From positions 1,423,810 through 1,487,809 of the forward strand of contig NZ_KK073876.1 in assembly GCF_000585415.1 (NCBI RefSeq): a stretch of DNA of 64,000 nucleotides, written 5' to 3'. Shown piece by piece: positions 54,627 to 63,933 of the stretch. Each line of letters begins with the position of its first letter. The stretch's first letter is position 1. The stretch comes from Sphingomonas jaspsi DSM 18422. Lineage in GTDB: Bacteria; Pseudomonadota; Alphaproteobacteria; Sphingomonadales; Sphingomonadaceae. The notes beneath the pieces were generated by a model. The model was not told the DNA's origin and made no database searches. It saw only the letters and a program-made list of their open reading frames with translations. The position numbers and the translations under genes are program-made.

Positions 54627-55553
54627 ATGACCCGAAAGATGCCCCCCCTTGCCGCGGTCCGTGTGTTCGAGGCGGCAGCGCGGCTGGAGAATTTTACCGC
54701 GGCGGCGAACGAGCTGGGAATGACGCAGGCGGCGGTGTCGTATCAGGTGAAGTTATTGGAAGAGCGGCTGAAAGCGCCGCTGTTCCTGCGCGAACGGGGG
54801 CGGGCGGTGCTGACCCCGCTGGGCGCCAAGCTGCTGCCCGGCCTGACGCAGGCGTTCGACACGATCGAGGCGGCGTTTGCGAGCCAGCGCGAGGAGGATG
54901 AGGCGCTGCTGACCATCGCCACCACGCGGACCTTCGCCAATGCGTGGCTGGTGTGGCGGCTGGGCGCGTTCCAGCTCGACCATCCCGACCTTGGCGTGCG
55001 GCTGGTGACCGACGGCAAGCTGGCCGACCTCAATGCGGGCGAAGCGGACATCGCGATCCGCGCGGGGCAGGGGCAGTGGGACGGGCTGGAGGCGGAGCGG
55101 CTGCTGCCGATCGATTATACCCCGATGTGCAGCCCGGGCTTCCTCGCCAGAGTCGAAGCGCAGCTGGGGCGCAAGGTCGAGCCTGCCGACCTGCCGACCC
55201 TGCCGATGCTGAGCCCGCAGGACGATTGGTGGGACAATTGGCTGTGCGCCGCGGGCGTGGCGAGCGAGGGGCGGCCCAAGCGCGGCGGCCTTCGGCTGGA
55301 CAGCCAGGCTGACGAGGCCAATGCGGCGATGTCGGGGCAGGGGTTCGTGATGCTGACCCCCTATTTCTGGCGCAACGACCTGGCCGAAGGCAAGCTGGTC
55401 CAACCCTTCCCGCTGACCACCGAGGGCAATTTCGGTTACTGGCTGGCGATGCCGCCGGCGCGGAAGTCGGTGCCGAAGATCCGGCGGTTTCGGGAGTGGC
55501 TGCTCCGCGAGATCGCGAAGGGCGCCGAGGTGCACCAGGGTCCGCGTGGATAG
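54627..55553 (+). CDS. GcvA-like LysR-type regulator
   Basis: 308 residues. N-terminal helix-turn-helix (PLAAVRVFEAAARLENFTAAANELGMTQAAVSYQVKLLEE) typical of the GcvA group, and a substrate-binding domain (LTIATTRTFANAWLVWRLGAFQ...LGVRLVTDGKLADLNAGEADIAIR). GcvA-type proteins regulate amino acid or beta-lactamase genes. Here the likely target is the divergent pair of tiny genes and itself. Confidence 0.9.
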   Translation: MTRKMPPLAAVRVFEAAARLENFTAAANELGMTQAAVSYQVKLLEERLKAPLFLRERGRAVLTPLGAKLLPGLTQAFDTIEAAFASQREEDEALLTIATTRTFANAWLVWRLGAFQLDHPDLGVRLVTDGKLADLNAGEADIAIRAGQGQWDGLEAERLLPIDYTPMCSPGFLARVEAQLGRKVEPADLPTLPMLSPQDDWWDNWLCAAGVASEGRPKRGGLRLDSQADEANAAMSGQGFVMLTPYFWRNDLAEGKLVQPFPLTTEGNFGYWLAMPPARKSVPKIRRFREWLLREIAKGAEVHQGPRG

Positions 55554-55599
55554 CGCCGCCTTACCATGCTCGAATGTCCCCCGGACATTCTGCGCGTGG

Positions 55600-55654
55600 T
55601 AAGTTCACTATCGGCTCACGAAAGTGGCCTTTTTGGGGGTTTTGCGTGAACTTA
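55600..55654. repeat. Inverted repeat TAAGTTCAC...GTGAACTTA
   Basis: TAAGTTCAC (55600-55608) and GTGAACTTA (55646-55654) are perfect 9-bp inverted arms 37 bases apart. A smaller hairpin GAATGTCC-CCC-GGACATTC lies at 55572-55590. They lie between convergent genes. Confidence 0.4.
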
Positions 55655-55656
55655 AG

Positions 55657-56301
55657 CTAGAGCGTGCGGATGCGGGGGAGGCGGGGTTTGGCGTTCTTCG
55701 CGATGAAGTCTTCGCATTCCTTCACATAGGCCTGGCGCTGCGCCTCCCGCTCGGCGGCGATGGCGGCGCGCTCGGCGTCCTGCGCGCTCCATTCCTGCTT
55801 GCGCCGCCAGCGCGACTGGGCGGCGCGGCGCAGTTCGTGGTTGTCGCCCGCGCGGCCGGAGAGGAGGGCGATGGCGAGACGGTCGTTGGGGCGATAGTCG
55901 ACCCGCACCAGCCGCCCCTTGCGGAACACCGGCACATAATCGCCGCCCTCCAGGCTGCGCGCGATCGAGGTGCCGCGCAGGTTCCACATGCCATGGTCGA
56001 TGGCCATGTCCCACGCCTTGGCGAAGCTTTCCGCCCCCGGCTTGTCGAGCAGGGCATAGGCCGAGCGCGCGCTCATCCCCACCATCTTCGCGGCACGGGT
56101 GGGCGAGGGGACGCGGGCGAGCATGGCGATAAACGCCCGCTGCCGGTTTTCATCCCACCCCTTGCGGCGGCGGCGGAGCAGGGGAACGGGATCGAACAGG
56201 ATGACCGGAAAGCCTTCGGCGTCGAACAGCATCTCCAGCGGCTCGCGATTTTCATCGATCCAGAGGGGGTGGCGGTATGGCGGAGGGAGGTCGTCTTCCA
56301 T
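55657..56301 (-). CDS. Hypothetical protein with HTH-like motif
   Basis: 214 residues from ATG 56301; in-frame codons continue upstream to 56358 but are Pro/Arg-rich and lack a better ribosome site. A central TRAAKMVGMSARSAYALLDK looks like a helix-turn-helix of the recombinase/transposase kind. Many sphingomonads carry similar proteins in variable regions. The C-terminus is Lys/Arg and Pro-rich. No enzymatic motif. Function unknown. Confidence 0.65.
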   Translation of the reverse strand: MEDDLPPPYRHPLWIDENREPLEMLFDAEGFPVILFDPVPLLRRRRKGWDENRQRAFIAMLARVPSPTRAAKMVGMSARSAYALLDKPGAESFAKAWDMAIDHGMWNLRGTSIARSLEGGDYVPVFRKGRLVRVDYRPNDRLAIALLSGRAGDNHELRRAAQSRWRRKQEWSAQDAERAAIAAEREAQRQAYVKECEDFIAKNAKPRLPRIRTL

Positions 56302-56444
56302 CGACCATGATATGCCGGAACGAGGGGGGTGTAGGACAGCACGAAATGCCGAGGGCAAAGGAGCGATTGCGCGAGCAATCGGGAGTTTGGCCGAGAGACA
56401 TTGAGTGCCGGCCGACCTGCCGCCATCTGGCGGACAGGATCGAC

Positions 56445-56465
56445 GTCACGGATTTACTCCGTGAC
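56445..56465. other. Hairpin in the gap before the kinase gene
   Basis: GTCACGGA-TTTAC-TCCGTGAC forms an 8-bp stem. The 268-base region 56302-56569 holds no credible gene; composition turns sharply AT-rich from about 56,530 on. Near 56,373 a smaller hairpin CGATTGC-GCGA-GCAATCG is also seen. Confidence 0.4.
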
Positions 56466-56569
56466 GGCCTTCTCCAGGGTCCTCAATGATAATCGGCCAC
56501 GCAAGCGGAACGATCTCAGATTTAACCGCAAATCATCGATACTACGCTGCGAACGGCTTGCGGAATGGC

Positions 56570-57841
56570 TCAGTGTCCCGCCGCCTTCAGTTCACGATCA
56601 AATTGCATCGCCATTTTGAGGAACTCCTTCTTGAAAGCCATCTCAATTGCGGCACTGTCAATTGATGTGTAGTCGGATCGGTACAAATATTGTTCATCGA
56701 AACTTGCTACAAGTTCGATACCAATGATTTCGACACGAATTTTCGCTCTACGGGAGACCGTATAATCTAAAGAATATGCGAAACCCAACTCATTTGTAAG
56801 AACTCCAACTTTCCTACCAGCATTTGCTTGTTGGTTAACAAATCTCGGAGATAATTTAACAGCAAGCTGACTATTAATTGAAGAAATGGAATTCATTGCA
56901 ATCTGCATCGCATTTAACTTGTCATTATCGATCATAGATTGAGGAGATTGAAAAGTACTCATGAACCCCTCGATTTCGAAATCCTCGTCTTCAATCATTG
57001 ATCCGAGCTTGCTCAACTCGTCAATAAGTTCCTCAGAGCTAGAAAAACGATTGGCCATCTCGTACGAAAAGGCTCGATCGAATATTCCTAATATCAACCT
57101 GTCGTCTCGCCTATCCCAATCAAAAAACCCCTTTGCGTCATCGCGCTGATGCGGAAGTCGTCCGCTTTCGTCGCGTAGAGTATAGGGGTATAAACCAGTG
57201 ATCAGGTAGTACAGAACGCCTGCAGCAAATGTGACATCACTAGCAGGGTCTTGCTTCGCCCGACTTCCCGCTCCCAACTCTGGAAGTCTTAGAAAGCGAT
57301 TACCTAGCTCCTGCCCTGTTTCGGTGTTGTGAGTGTCATCATCGCTCTTGAATGCGAGTCCGAGGTCCAAAATAGTAGGGCGCTGCTCTCGTTCGTTAAG
57401 AACGATGTTGTCAGGCTTGATATCTCGATGAACAATTCCGTTTGAATGCAGGTAGGAGATCGTCTCGAGTAATTGAAAAACAATATTGACCGCTTCCACT
57501 GTCGGAATCGGAATATTTTCTAACTCCGATAAATTCGTCCCTTCGACAAATTCGGTAATTATAAACAATTTCACGGACCTATCTTCGTGGAGATGCGCAT
57601 TGGATAGGATTAGGCGTGGAATGCCTGGTGAAGAAAGGGAGTCGTAAGAGGCTGCTTCGCGATAAAACCGCCGCCGTCTCTCGGCCGTTTTTTGGTCTTT
57701 TAAGACTTTAAGGAACGCGGTCGACGAATTTGATCGATTTGATACGATGTAGCCGAATCCTTGGCCGCCAGCTTTCAGCTGCAGCGAGATAGCCCATTCT
57801 TCTTTCCAGTCAGATACGTCGGCGAATGTCGAGGTACTCAT
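56570..57841 (-). CDS. Hanks-type Ser/Thr protein kinase, AT-rich (acquired)
   Basis: 423 residues from ATG 57841, behind GAGG. Kinase core: glycine loop GGQGFG (25-30), Lys45, catalytic HRDIKPDN (His138, Asp140, Lys142, Asn145), metal Asp159 in a DLG instead of DFG, and LPE in place of APE. All catalytic residues are there, so it should be active. The C-terminal 170 residues match no known sensor, with no membrane segment, so it is cytosolic. Codon use and base content are far more AT-rich than every neighbour, showing recent transfer. No phosphatase or partner gene is adjacent. Confidence 0.85.
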   Translation of the reverse strand: MSTSTFADVSDWKEEWAISLQLKAGGQGFGYIVSNRSNSSTAFLKVLKDQKTAERRRRFYREAASYDSLSSPGIPRLILSNAHLHEDRSVKLFIITEFVEGTNLSELENIPIPTVEAVNIVFQLLETISYLHSNGIVHRDIKPDNIVLNEREQRPTILDLGLAFKSDDDTHNTETGQELGNRFLRLPELGAGSRAKQDPASDVTFAAGVLYYLITGLYPYTLRDESGRLPHQRDDAKGFFDWDRRDDRLILGIFDRAFSYEMANRFSSSEELIDELSKLGSMIEDEDFEIEGFMSTFQSPQSMIDNDKLNAMQIAMNSISSINSQLAVKLSPRFVNQQANAGRKVGVLTNELGFAYSLDYTVSRRAKIRVEIIGIELVASFDEQYLYRSDYTSIDSAAIEMAFKKEFLKMAMQFDRELKAAGH

Positions 57842-57975
57842 TGTTTGCCTCGTTTTGTGATGTATTGAAGTGAGTAAGAACATGTCATCTTGCAAGTATT
57901 TTGAAAGCAGAGATCAATCTTGATTTCCAATCTCGCAGGATTCCTGCTTTTGCACGCGAGACAGAGGCGGTGGCG

Positions 57976-58236
57976 ATGAAGCATGAATTCCACCGACCTC
58001 AGAACCATCTACGGAACTCCGCAAGTTATCCAGTCACGCTGGCAAACTCTCCGACCTATAAATCGCCCCACCGCCCCCTCTCACCCCTCCTAGCCACTGC
58101 GATCATCGCCTGCTGGCCGCTGTTCGTGTGGTTCCTGCTGGGAAAGGGCTATGCGCCTTCGGCCCGCCGCGCGGCCTTCATTTACGCGTGGGCCAATTTG
58201 GCGGCGGCCTTGGCAGGCGCTGTGTTCGCACGGTGA
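57976..58236 (+). CDS. Small membrane protein
   Basis: 86 residues from ATG 57976; in-frame sequence begins at TTG 57901. Two membrane helices, LLATAIIACWPLFVWFLLGKGY and AAFIYAWANLAAALAGAVFA, separated by a basic turn. The N-terminal third is low-complexity and lies on the AT-rich border. The protein could be real but short-lived, or just a relic. No family is recognised. Confidence 0.4.
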   Translation: MKHEFHRPQNHLRNSASYPVTLANSPTYKSPHRPLSPLLATAIIACWPLFVWFLLGKGYAPSARRAAFIYAWANLAAALAGAVFAR

Positions 58237-58243
58237 AAATCCA

Positions 58244-58346
58244 CCCTTCGACAGGCTCAGGGTGAGCGGAAATTTTTGCTGGGTTCCCGCTTTCGCGGGA
58301 ATGACGATATGGGCTGATGGATTGCCGCGCTACGCTCGCAATGACG
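58244..58346. repeat. Sphingomonad-type intergenic repeats
   Basis: Three short repeat-like units lie in a row: CCCTTCGACAGGCTCAGGG... (58244-58269), TTCCCGC-TTTCG-CGGGAA with ATGACG (58284-58306), and ATTGCCGCGCTACGCTCGCAATGACG (58321-58346, quoted in two parts as ATTGCCGCGCTACG and CTCGCAATGACG). Such units recur in many sphingomonad genomes as REP-like elements. Here they lie just before parC. Confidence 0.55.
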
Positions 58347-58370
58347 GTGGCGGGTTGCTAACCCCACCAC

Positions 58371-60632
58371 ATGGACTCCTCAGACCTCTCCGTAATTGAT
58401 TCGCCCTTCGACGCCGAACTCAGCAACCGCTACCTCGTCTACGCGCTGTCGACGATCACGGCGCGGTCGCTCCCGGACGTTCGCGACGGGTTGAAGCCGG
58501 TGCATCGCCGCCTGCTGTGGGCGATGCGGTCGCTGAAGCTCGATCCTGCGGGGGCCTACAAGAAATCCGCCCGCGTGGTTGGCGATGTCATCGGCAAATA
58601 TCATCCGCATGGCGACCAGTCGGTCTATGACGCGATGGTGCGGCTCGCGCAGGCCTTTGCGCAGCGTTATCCGCTGGTCGACGGGCAGGGCAATTTCGGC
58701 AACATCGACGGGGATAATGCCGCCGCCTACCGCTATACCGAGGCGCGGCTGACCGCGACGGCGATGCGGCTGATGAGCGGGCTCGACGAAGGGACGGTCG
58801 ATTACAAGCCGACCTATAACGGCGAGGAAGAAGAGCCCGAGGTGTTCCCGGGGCTGTTCCCCAACCTGCTGGCCAATGGCGCGAGCGGGATCGCGGTGGG
58901 GATGGCGACCAGCATTCCGCCGCACAACGTCGGCGAGCTGATCGAGGCGGCGACGCACCTCATTGACAATCCGCATGCCGAGGACCGGGCGCTGATGGAC
59001 TTCGTCCAGGGGCCGGACTTTCCCACCGGCGGGCGGCTGGTCGATAGCAGGAGCGCAATCGCGGAGGCCTATGCGACCGGGCGCGGGTCTTTCCGCATCC
59101 GCGCGAGCATGGAGAAGGTCGGCGAGAAGGGCGGGGGCTGGACGCTGGTCGTCACCGAAATCCCCTATGGTGTGCAGAAGGGCAAGCTGATCGAGCAGAT
59201 CGCCGAGCTGATCGCCAACAAGAAGCTGCCGATCCTCGCCGATGTTCGCGACGAGAGCGCGGAGGATGTGCGGATCGTGCTGGAGCCGCGCAGCAGGACG
59301 GTGGACGCGGAATTGCTGGAGGAGAGCCTCTACAAGCTGACCGAGCTGGAGGTGCGCTTCCCGCTCAACCTCAACGTGCTCGACAAGACGCGGACGCCCG
59401 GCGTGATGAGCCTGAAGCAGGCGCTGCTGGCGTGGCTGGAGCACCAGATCGAGGTGCTGGTGCGCCGGTCGACGACGCGGATCGGGAAGATCGACGACCG
59501 GCTGGAGATCCTCGAGGGGATGCTGAAGGCGTTCCTCAACCTCGACCGGGTGATCGAGATCATCCGCACCGAGGACGAGCCCAAGCCGGTGATGATCGCG
59601 GAGTTTACGCTCACCGACCGGCAGGCGGAGGCGATCCTCAACATGCGGCTGCGGTCCTTGCGGCGGCTGGAAGAGATGGAGATCGGCAAGGAGCGCGACG
59701 CGCTGGTCAAGGAGCGCGAGGGGCTGGCGGCGCTGGTCGAGAGCCCGGCGCGGCAGCGGACGCGGCTGAAGCGCGACCTGGCGGCGCTGAAGGAAGCCTA
59801 TGCCAGCGACGAGCGGCGGACTTTGCTGGTCGAGGTGGGGGCGCCCAAGGAGCTCGACTGGAGCGCGATGATCGAGAAGGAGCCGATCACCGTCATCCTG
59901 TCGCAGCGCGGCTGGATCCGCGCGATGAAGGGGCATGTGGCGAAGTCGGAATATGCGAGCCTCAAGTTCCGCGAGGGCGACGAGCTGTGGGGCGAGCCGA
60001 TCCATGCGCAGACCACCGACCGCATCCTCATCGCCGGGGACAATGGGCGGGTGTTCACGCTGGGCGGCGACAAGCTGCCGGGCGGGCGCGGGTTCGGGGA
60101 GCCGGTTCGGCTGACCATCGACCTGGAGGCCGAGGCGGAGATCGTCGCGATGGTTGTGGTGCGGCCGGAGATGCGGCTGCTGGTGGCGTCGACCGACGGG
60201 CGCGGGTTCGTGACCAGCGGCGAGGCGGTGATGGCCGAGACGCGCAAGGGCAAGCAGCTGATGAACCTGCGCGACAAGGCGAAGGTGGCGTTGCTGAAGG
60301 CCGTGCCGGCGGGGGCGGATTCGATCGCGGTCATCGGCGAGAACCGCAAGATGCTGGTGTTCAAGCTGGACGAGCTGCCCGAGCTGGGCCGCGGGTCGGG
60401 CGTGCAGTTGCAGCGGTACCGCGACGGCGGCCTCAGCGATGCGATGGCGTTCGTGCTGGCCGACGGGATCAGCTGGCCGCTGGGCGGGGAGAGCGGGCGG
60501 ATTCGCTCCGAGACCGATTTAACGCCGTGGCGCGCGATCAGGGGCGCGAGCGGGCGAATTGCGCCCAATGGCTTTCCGAGGAGCAACCGGTTCGAAGCGG
60601 TCCCGGACGCGTCCGTTAACGCGCAATCGTGA
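58371..60632 (+). CDS. parC: DNA topoisomerase IV subunit A
   Basis: 753 residues. Breakage-reunion subunit with catalytic Tyr in [12 protein letters not shown]. The quinolone region reads [13 protein letters not shown], so the E. coli Ser80 place is Gln and Glu84 is Asp. The tail (about 500-740) has the beta-pinwheel GyrA-box-like repeats characteristic of ParC rather than GyrA. Decatenates daughter chromosomes. ATG 58371 follows the repeats; the partner parE is not in the window. Confidence 0.95.
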   Translation: MDSSDLSVIDSPFDAELSNRYLVYALSTITARSLPDVRDGLKPVHRRLLWAMRSLKLDPAGAYKKSARVVGDVIGKYHPHGDQSVYDAMVRLAQAFAQRYPLVDGQGNFGNIDGDNAAAYRYTEARLTATAMRLMSGLDEGTVDYKPTYNGEEEEPEVFPGLFPNLLANGASGIAVGMATSIPPHNVGELIEAATHLIDNPHAEDRALMDFVQGPDFPTGGRLVDSRSAIAEAYATGRGSFRIRASMEKVGEKGGGWTLVVTEIPYGVQKGKLIEQIAELIANKKLPILADVRDESAEDVRIVLEPRSRTVDAELLEESLYKLTELEVRFPLNLNVLDKTRTPGVMSLKQALLAWLEHQIEVLVRRSTTRIGKIDDRLEILEGMLKAFLNLDRVIEIIRTEDEPKPVMIAEFTLTDRQAEAILNMRLRSLRRLEEMEIGKERDALVKEREGLAALVESPARQRTRLKRDLAALKEAYASDERRTLLVEVGAPKELDWSAMIEKEPITVILSQRGWIRAMKGHVAKSEYASLKFREGDELWGEPIHAQTTDRILIAGDNGRVFTLGGDKLPGGRGFGEPVRLTIDLEAEAEIVAMVVVRPEMRLLVASTDGRGFVTSGEAVMAETRKGKQLMNLRDKAKVALLKAVPAGADSIAVIGENRKMLVFKLDELPELGRGSGVQLQRYRDGGLSDAMAFVLADGISWPLGGESGRIRSETDLTPWRAIRGASGRIAPNGFPRSNRFEAVPDASVNAQS

Positions 60633-60667
60633 CGGATAATTAACCTCTCCCGTTTAACTCGGGACAC

Positions 60668-62413
60668 ATGACGGCTGCCGCGCACCGCTCGGCCGCGCCC
60701 CGAGGCGCGAGCTATGCGGCCCAGATCGGTTCTCCAATGAACCGCGATTTCGCGGACGCTACCGCTTTGCTCGACGCCCTGCCGATCGCCGCCTGCATCT
60801 TTGGATTGAAGGACGACAAGCTGTGGGGCCACGCGGTCAACGCCCAGTTCCTGAAAATCGCCGGCGCCGATGGGTCGGAAGAAAGCCGCCGCAAGCTGAT
60901 CCACAACAATTTGCGCAACGGCGGCGGCGGGGCCTTCGTCGAAGCCTATCTGCGCGATCCGGTCGCATCGCCCGACGAATGCGACTGGGTCGAGGATGAC
61001 GGGGTGGGCAGCCGCCACTTCAAGCTGAAACTGGCGCCGCTGGGACCGGATTCGAACGGCGAGCCGCGCTGCCTGATGAGCATGGTCGACCGCACGGTCG
61101 AAGTGCAGCAGGAAAAGACGCTGCGTGCCGAAATGCTGCGTGACAGCCTGACCGGCCTGCCCAATCGCCTTAGCTTTACCGAGATGGTCGAGGCCAAGGC
61201 CGAAGAAACGCCGCGCGAGGCGCAATATGCGGTGCTGGTGGTCGACCTGCTGCGCTTCTCGCGCATCAACGAGTCGATGGGCAGCATGGCCGGCGACGAA
61301 CTGCTGATTACCTTCGCCCGGCGGCTGATGAGCGCGCTGCGCACCGGCGATGTGCTGGCGCGCACGGGGGGCAATGAGTTCGGTATCCTGGTCACGCTGA
61401 AGCGCGGGGTCGAGGATGCACTGGCGGCGGCCGAACGAATCCAGCAGGTGATGAGCGCGCCGTTCCGGCTGAGCGAGCTGGAGATCAAGGTCGAATGCGC
61501 GATCGGCGTCGAAATGATGCGCGCGGGCGTCGAGGCCGAAGAATTGTTCCGGCACGCCCAGTTCGCGGTGAAGCAGGCCAAGCAGGTCGGCAAGCCGCAG
61601 GTCTATGAAGCCAAGGAAGCCAGCGCTGCCCGTCGCCGCTTCTCGATCGAGACCGAGCTGCGCCGCGCGCTCGAAAAGGACCAGCTCAAGCTGTTCTACC
61701 AGCCGCTGATCAATTTGAAGAGCGGCGAGGTCAGCGGGTTCGAGGCGCTGGCGCGCTGGACCCACGACGATCGCGGCGAAATCAGCCCGACAGAATTCAT
61801 CCCCGTCGCCGAAGAAAGCGGCCTGATCCTGCAGCTGGGCCGCTGGGCGATGGACAAGGCAGCGCAGACGATGGCGCAGTGGGACGCCAGGGCGGGCGAG
61901 GCGCTGCCGCTGTATGTCGGGGTGAACCTCAGCGCGATCCAGGTCGCGCGCGACAATATCGCCGATGTGGTGGAAAGCGCGCTCAAAGGGGCCGGGCTGA
62001 AGGGCGAACGCTTCACGCTGGAACTGACCGAAAGCTCGATCGTCCAGGATCCGGGCCGCGCGACCCGCGTGTTCGAAGCGCTGAAGGGCCTCGATACCAC
62101 CGTCGCGATGGACGATTTCGGCACCGGCTATTCCAGCCTCGCCTACCTCCAGCGGCTGCCGATCGACGTGCTGAAGATCGACCGCAGTTTCGTCACCGGC
62201 ATGATGCACGACCCGGATTCGGTCGCGATCGTGCGCGCGGTGCTGAGCCTGGCCGATGCGCTGGGCATGTCGACCACCGCCGAGGGGATCGAAACGGTCG
62301 AACTGGCGACGACGCTGGCCGCGCTGGGCTGTGCGTCGGGACAGGGTTTCTATTTCGCCAAACCGCTCGAAGCCGATGCGGCGTTGGAATATTGGAAAAG
62401 CCGCAGGCGTTAA
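60668..62413 (+). CDS. GGNEF-EAL c-di-GMP protein with N-terminal PAS-like region
   Basis: 581 residues. An N-terminal PAS-like part (LLDALPIAACIFGLKDDKL) is followed by a GGDEF domain whose signature reads Gly234-Gly-Asn236-Glu-Phe238 (GGNEF), so cyclase activity is doubtful. The EAL domain keeps FEALAR, ESSI, DDFGTGYSS, KIDRSFV and TAEGIE, so phosphodiesterase activity is likely; the degenerate GGDEF may sense GTP. It is followed, 69 bases on, by a PilZ gene. TTAA pairs upstream (60640, 60654) do not have the canonical CtrA spacing. Confidence 0.9.
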   Translation: MTAAAHRSAAPRGASYAAQIGSPMNRDFADATALLDALPIAACIFGLKDDKLWGHAVNAQFLKIAGADGSEESRRKLIHNNLRNGGGGAFVEAYLRDPVASPDECDWVEDDGVGSRHFKLKLAPLGPDSNGEPRCLMSMVDRTVEVQQEKTLRAEMLRDSLTGLPNRLSFTEMVEAKAEETPREAQYAVLVVDLLRFSRINESMGSMAGDELLITFARRLMSALRTGDVLARTGGNEFGILVTLKRGVEDALAAAERIQQVMSAPFRLSELEIKVECAIGVEMMRAGVEAEELFRHAQFAVKQAKQVGKPQVYEAKEASAARRRFSIETELRRALEKDQLKLFYQPLINLKSGEVSGFEALARWTHDDRGEISPTEFIPVAEESGLILQLGRWAMDKAAQTMAQWDARAGEALPLYVGVNLSAIQVARDNIADVVESALKGAGLKGERFTLELTESSIVQDPGRATRVFEALKGLDTTVAMDDFGTGYSSLAYLQRLPIDVLKIDRSFVTGMMHDPDSVAIVRAVLSLADALGMSTTAEGIETVELATTLAALGCASGQGFYFAKPLEADAALEYWKSRRR

Positions 62414-62482
62414 CTCGACATTTCCCGGTTGCGTGCTAAGTCCGCCGTTGCGGAGAGATTGTAGCCAATTTGGGGGTGGGTC

Positions 62483-62761
62483 ATGCGAACACCCGGCCAC
62501 GTCAAACGCGCGCCGCGGATCGATGCCAATATCGGAGCCGATGTCACCGACAGCGAGGGGCACAGGTTGCCCGTCACGATCGTCGACATTTCGAAGGACG
62601 GGTGCCGGATGGAAACCGACGGCACGTTGATCATTGGCGAATTCGTTGAAATCCACCTGGACGACGGGACCGTCCATCGGGCGCAGATCCGTTGGGCGCT
62701 GGGCGACGAGGCGGGCGCATCCTTCCTCGATCCGGCACGACTGCCCGAAGAGGGTTATTGA
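62483..62761 (+). CDS. PilZ domain protein
   Basis: 92 residues. A PilZ beta-barrel: basic RAPRI near residue 9 in the place of the c-di-GMP arginine pair, then VDISKDGCRMET (the D/N-x-S-x2-G motif). The first Arg pair is RAPR rather than R-x3-R, so nucleotide affinity is not certain. Likely a c-di-GMP effector acting with the EAL protein next door. The last seven bases overlap the convergent cca gene. Confidence 0.88.
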   Translation: MRTPGHVKRAPRIDANIGADVTDSEGHRLPVTIVDISKDGCRMETDGTLIIGEFVEIHLDDGTVHRAQIRWALGDEAGASFLDPARLPEEGY

Positions 62762-63933
62762 GCTGAGGCGACCGCGGCGTCGACGATCGCATCGAACGCC
62801 GCACCCTCGGGGAAGCCTTCGGCCACCCACCGATCCTCGATCGCGCGCAGGGTCTTGGCGATGCGCGGGCCCTGGTCGATGCCCCGCGCCATCATCTGTG
62901 CGCCGCCAACCGGGAGGCGCGGGACGGGCCAGTCCTTGAGCGCGGCTGCATCTTCGGCGTTTCCGGCCAGGAGCAGGCGGTCGACGGCCTCCGCGCTGCC
63001 GATGCGATAGGCGAGGGCGCGCGGATTGAGGCCGAGGTCGGGGTCGGCTGCGCTGGCTAGGCGTTTCTTGGCCTTGTTCGAAAATTTGAGCCGCGCCGCG
63101 ACGCGGTCGGCGGTGGCCGGGTCCGGCGGCAGCAGCGCGGCGAGGCGGCGAACCGGGTTGGCCGCGATCGCCGCCGCCCGTTCGGACGCGATGAGGCCGG
63201 CCAACCGCTCGGTCGTGGCGATTTCCGGAATGACCGGCGCGAACAGCCCGCGCGCATGCATCAGCGCAATAGTCGGCGAGGGATCGGCCAGCGACAATAG
63301 CTTGAGCAATTCGTCCGCAATTCGTTCGCGCGACAGGGCCATCAGGTCGTTGGCGCGGGCGGTGCAGGCGTCGAGGGCGTCGGCATCGGGCGCGCCATCA
63401 CCATAGCGGGCGTGGAAGCGGAAGTAGCGCAGGATGCGCAAATGATCTTCGGCGATGCGCTGCAGCGGCTCGCCGATGAAGCGGACGGTGCGGGCCTTGA
63501 GGTCGGCCATGCCGCCGAAATAGTCGTGCACCTCGCCGGTGAAGGGGTCGGCGTAGAGGGCGTTGATGGTGAAGTCGCGGCGCGAGGCGTCGGCCTGCCA
63601 GTCGTCGGTAAAGGCGACCGTGGCACGGCGGCCGTCGGTCGACACGTCGGCGCGCAGCGTGGTGATTTCGACCACCGTGTTGGACGACACGGCGGTGATG
63701 GTGCCATGTTCGATGCCGGTCGGGATCGCCTTAATGCCGGCGGCCTCGAGCAGGCGGATGACTTCTTCGGGTGTGTGGGTGGTGGCAAGGTCGAGATCGC
63801 CCGGCTCTTCGCCCAGCAGAAGGTCGCGCACCGCGCCGCCGACGAAGCGGGCGATGCCTTGGTCGGCGTGGAGCGCCTTCAGCAGGCGGCGAATGCCGGG
63901 GCGGGCGAGCCAGGCCTGGGGATCGAGCTTCAT
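62755..63933 (-). CDS. cca: CCA tRNA nucleotidyltransferase
   Basis: 392 residues. Adds or repairs the tRNA CCA end. Class II nucleotidyltransferase head: FVGGAVRDLLLGEEPGDLDLATTHTPEE with the two metal Asp residues, then ALYADPFTGEVHDYFGGMADLKARTVRFIGEP, and the RDDLR-like ERIADELLKLLS; a helical tail follows. ATG 63933 overlaps the stop of the NUDIX gene upstream (ATGA). Confidence 0.95.
   Translation of the reverse strand: MKLDPQAWLARPGIRRLLKALHADQGIARFVGGAVRDLLLGEEPGDLDLATTHTPEEVIRLLEAAGIKAIPTGIEHGTITAVSSNTVVEITTLRADVSTDGRRATVAFTDDWQADASRRDFTINALYADPFTGEVHDYFGGMADLKARTVRFIGEPLQRIAEDHLRILRYFRFHARYGDGAPDADALDACTARANDLMALSRERIADELLKLLSLADPSPTIALMHARGLFAPVIPEIATTERLAGLIASERAAAIAANPVRRLAALLPPDPATADRVAARLKFSNKAKKRLASAADPDLGLNPRALAYRIGSAEAVDRLLLAGNAEDAAALKDWPVPRLPVGGAQMMARGIDQGPRIAKTLRAIEDRWVAEGFPEGAAFDAIVDAAVASAQ

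Noticed and set aside
57901..58236. 111-residue protein from TTG 57901
   Set aside because: The first 25 codons are not protein-like and TTG has no ribosome site; the later ATG 57976 was preferred, with low confidence.
60640..60657. Possible CtrA site (TTAA...TTAA) before the EAL gene
   Set aside because: The two TTAA boxes are ten bases apart, not seven as in the CtrA consensus TTAA-N7-TTAA; only a weak half-site TTAACC is left.
59798..62830. Long minus-strand frame opposite parC and the EAL gene (about 1,010 codons)
   Set aside because: Spans two convincing genes and the gap between them, with low-complexity Arg/His/Gln-rich composition; a typical high-GC shadow.
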